A DNA stretch of 24,904 nt, taken from the NCBI GenBank assembly GCA_000969725.1, contig JXSR01S034355.1. The stretch is one strand, 5' to 3'. Source of the DNA: Ophiothrix spiculata. Taxonomy: Eukaryota > Echinodermata > Ophiuroidea > Amphilepidida > Ophiotrichidae. Numbering within the stretch: the first letter of the stretch is position 1; each line of letters begins with the position of its first letter. Both the position numbers and the translations under genes were made by a program. The notes below the pieces were generated by a model. It searched no databases and had not been told where the DNA came from. It saw only the letters and a list, made by a program, of their open reading frames with translations. This document shows, piece by piece, positions 23,302 through 24,904 of this stretch.

Positions 23302-23434
23302 GGCGGTGTCACACATCACAAAACGTACTAATAACGTACACTGGATTTGTCATTGAAATACATGTAATATCAATTACCAAACAAGTTCGTTATTAGTACG
23401 TTGTTCGTACGGTACGGTGATGTGTGACACCGCC
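23302..23434. mobile_element. TTAA-type MITE (133 bp)
   Basis: Terminal inverted repeats GGCGGTGTCACACATCA and TGATGTGTGACACCGCC are perfect over 17 bases. A second inner pair, AACGTACTAATAACG and CGTTATTAGTACGTT, makes most of the element a hairpin. The right flank is TTAA (23435-23438) and the left is TGAA (23298-23301), a TTAA duplication with one change. It is non-coding. Confidence 0.75.
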
Positions 23435-23439
23435 TTAAT

Positions 23440-24300
23440 GTATACGCTCCTCAAAAATAATACTTAGCATCTTGGTAATTCGGTTTATCAGATCAAATTA
23501 AATAAGTGTGACTAAATTCAAATTTCAATGTAAAATCAATACCCAGCATTTCCTTTTACAAATTAGGTCAAATCCAGTTTAGATAATCAAATATGTGTGA
23601 TTCACCTCAGCAACAGTTTTAATATAGTGCTTGTTTTCCAGAAAATTTATTTTTTAATATTTGATAAATTTAATAAATGAATTTGCCTACATAATGACAT
23701 GTTTGTGGGTGTATAAATTAGATTGCATTTGGTATATTTCTTGGTATATATTATTAGAAAAATAAAAGTGACAACTGTTACCTCAAATTTTAACTTATCA
23801 AAACAATTACGCATCAAAATAAATACTCCATTAAATGCCACAGCTGAGACACAGAACTTTAAAAGAAATGTTTTCAACAAACAGATCAATATGAATCAAT
23901 TTGCAGACACTAGCAGATTTTTTCCTGGGAAGAGAAATATGTAAACAACTTAAGCGGATTCAAAACAGGACAACCTATGTTCCCAAATTGTCCTAATTTT
24001 GACCAAAGAAAAACAACCTGTATTCAATATAACAGACTGCTTCTTAAAAGGAAAAGTATTTCTATTTTTACTTACCTGTTGTTTTGAAAATTGCAGCCAT
24101 AATCATAGCAATATGGAAAGAAGAGAAAAGAGAGAAAACATATTTATTAGAAAAAACATCACATCACAAATATGGTATGAACTATATAAAATAAAGAATT
24201 TAAAACTTCTTACAAATAATTTCAAATGGTAAATACAACATTTGTGTCATGCTGAATGAATCTGCCATCATCATAAAATAAAAAAGTTGAGATTTATAGC
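23440..24300. other. Copy D stretch without match in A or B
   Basis: About 860 AT-rich bases interrupt the alignment of D with A 3330-3360 and B 12040-12060, where A and B run continuously. Two overlapping open frames of 70-80 codons occur on opposite strands (23647-23889 and 23723-23944), with another at 23999-24232. Their composition is that of AT-rich non-coding DNA, and no domain is recognised. No element ends were identified. Confidence 0.4.
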
Positions 24301-24661
24301 AAAACATACTTTCCAGTTAAAAGTATAAAGTTTTGTGTACATTTTATAAAAAAATATAGCATCCAGTTAAAGGTACAAGAGATTCTAAAATATAAACACA
24401 TATAAAATGTCTCTTTTCAAGATCCACTCTGGCAAATTACTACAAAGCTGGGAAACAAGCAACAATATAGAACCCTGATATGTATCTGCCTCTGATAGGA
24501 TCTCCTGCAACATTGTTCAATAACCCCACAATTCCTTCAAACAAGTAGAGATGAAACAATGATCCCATCTTTATGTTTACCATGCACCTGTCTAACTAAG
24601 CCACAACTCCTAAATGTCTTGGTTACTTGTTTTACAAGATGCTCTAACCTTCTATTTGCAG

Positions 24662-24818
24662 TTAGAACCAGGAGTTACAATTTCACATTCAGTGTACATA
24701 AGTGATCAGAGTGGGAAGGGCATATTAGTGCCTTGTTATGATAATGACCTTCTCCTGGGTTCTCTGTCTCAACAAATACAATATCAGAAGCCAGAGTCGT
24801 CAACATACCGCATATTAT
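24662..24818 (+). other. Possible internal exon of an unrecognised gene
   Basis: A polypyrimidine-rich stretch ending TCTATTTGCAG (acceptor AG at 24660-24661) is followed by 157 bases with one open frame, then a GTAAGT donor (GT at 24819-24820). The frame begins LEPGVTISHSVYISDQSGKG and ends PESSTYRIL, phase 0 in and phase 1 out. The composition looks more protein-like than other frames in the window, but no family is recognised. In unit B the acceptor is kept (tctattagcag, about 12310-12320) but the frame hits stops. In unit A a deletion removes the acceptor (near 3605-3620). That fits one candidate copy in D and two decayed ones, or simply a chance frame. Confidence 0.25.
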
Positions 24819-24904
24819 GTAAGTTACGACCCAAAACAAGGATCAAGGTCAGAATTAACCTTTCGGGTTCGAGCTAAAAGCAAAGCAAGAATAAATACAC
24901 TGTA

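Larger units (their letters stand above)
19183..24904 (+). repeat. Repeat copy D, diverged and cut by the window end
   Basis: This is the third long copy. Its start matches C, A and B. From about 20845 to 23045 it aligns with A 1245-3110, including islands such as the gacaatctcgcccc-type motif and a caattgcaattgtaaacatt-type motif. It then corresponds to A 3110-3720 and B 11790-12470 with extra sequence inserted. Similarity to A and B is clearly lower than A to B, so this copy is older or less homogenised. It carries its own SINE (about 20345-20650) and two small MITEs (22709-22781, 23302-23434). The window ends inside it. Confidence 0.75.

Noticed and set aside
184-24904. CRISPR-like array or bacterial operon
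   Set aside because: There are no short regularly spaced direct repeats and no bacterial-style gene packing. The repeats are kilobase-scale with eukaryotic transposons in them.

Overview
The window is AT-rich eukaryotic DNA with no recognisable protein-coding gene. The longest open frame is about 100 codons, and no frame resembles a known protein family. What points to an animal, probably a marine invertebrate (a deuterostome such as a hemichordate, echinoderm or lancelet is my guess, not shown), is a tRNA-derived SINE with a CORE-like middle and an L2-like tail, many short palindromic DNA-transposon derivatives (MITEs), and intron-like sequence with a few splice-site-like signals.

The main structure is a tandem array of large, mostly non-coding repeat units on the + strand. 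Unit A runs from about 184 to 10390 and unit B from about 10391 to 18240. Copy C (about 18241-19182) contains only the start of a unit. Copy D starts at about 19183 and runs off the right edge. A and B are very similar, with many runs of 40 or more identical bases, so they separated recently. C and D are clearly more diverged from A and B. Unit A and copy D share a block (about 1245-3110 in A, 20845-23045 in D) that B has lost; B carries about 375 bases of unrelated sequence at that junction.

Most length differences between units are mobile-element insertions, and several can be proved by reading the empty site in the sister unit. In A these are a 432-bp hairpin MITE with a TA duplication (7607-8038) and a 1.5-kb TTAA-flanked palindromic element (8498-10003) with a second inverted-repeat element nested inside (8766-9434). 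In B they are a TTAA element (14198-14880) containing a second TTAA element (14260-14609), and a 235-bp MITE (about 16924-17159). In D they are a SINE (about 20345-20650), a 73-bp palindrome with an 8-bp target duplication (22709-22781), and a 133-bp TTAA-type MITE (23302-23434).

Host-gene traces are weak. In unit B a CpG-richer stretch carries CCAAT and E-box motifs followed by a possible first exon with a good splice donor (about 17551-17717). In copy D there is a possible internal exon (24662-24818) whose counterparts in A and B are broken. One reading is that the array derives from duplication of a gene made mostly of introns, with A and B decayed and D running out of the window. This is inference only. 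A roughly 65-bp block is unusually well kept in all four copies and contains a TGAGTCA motif.
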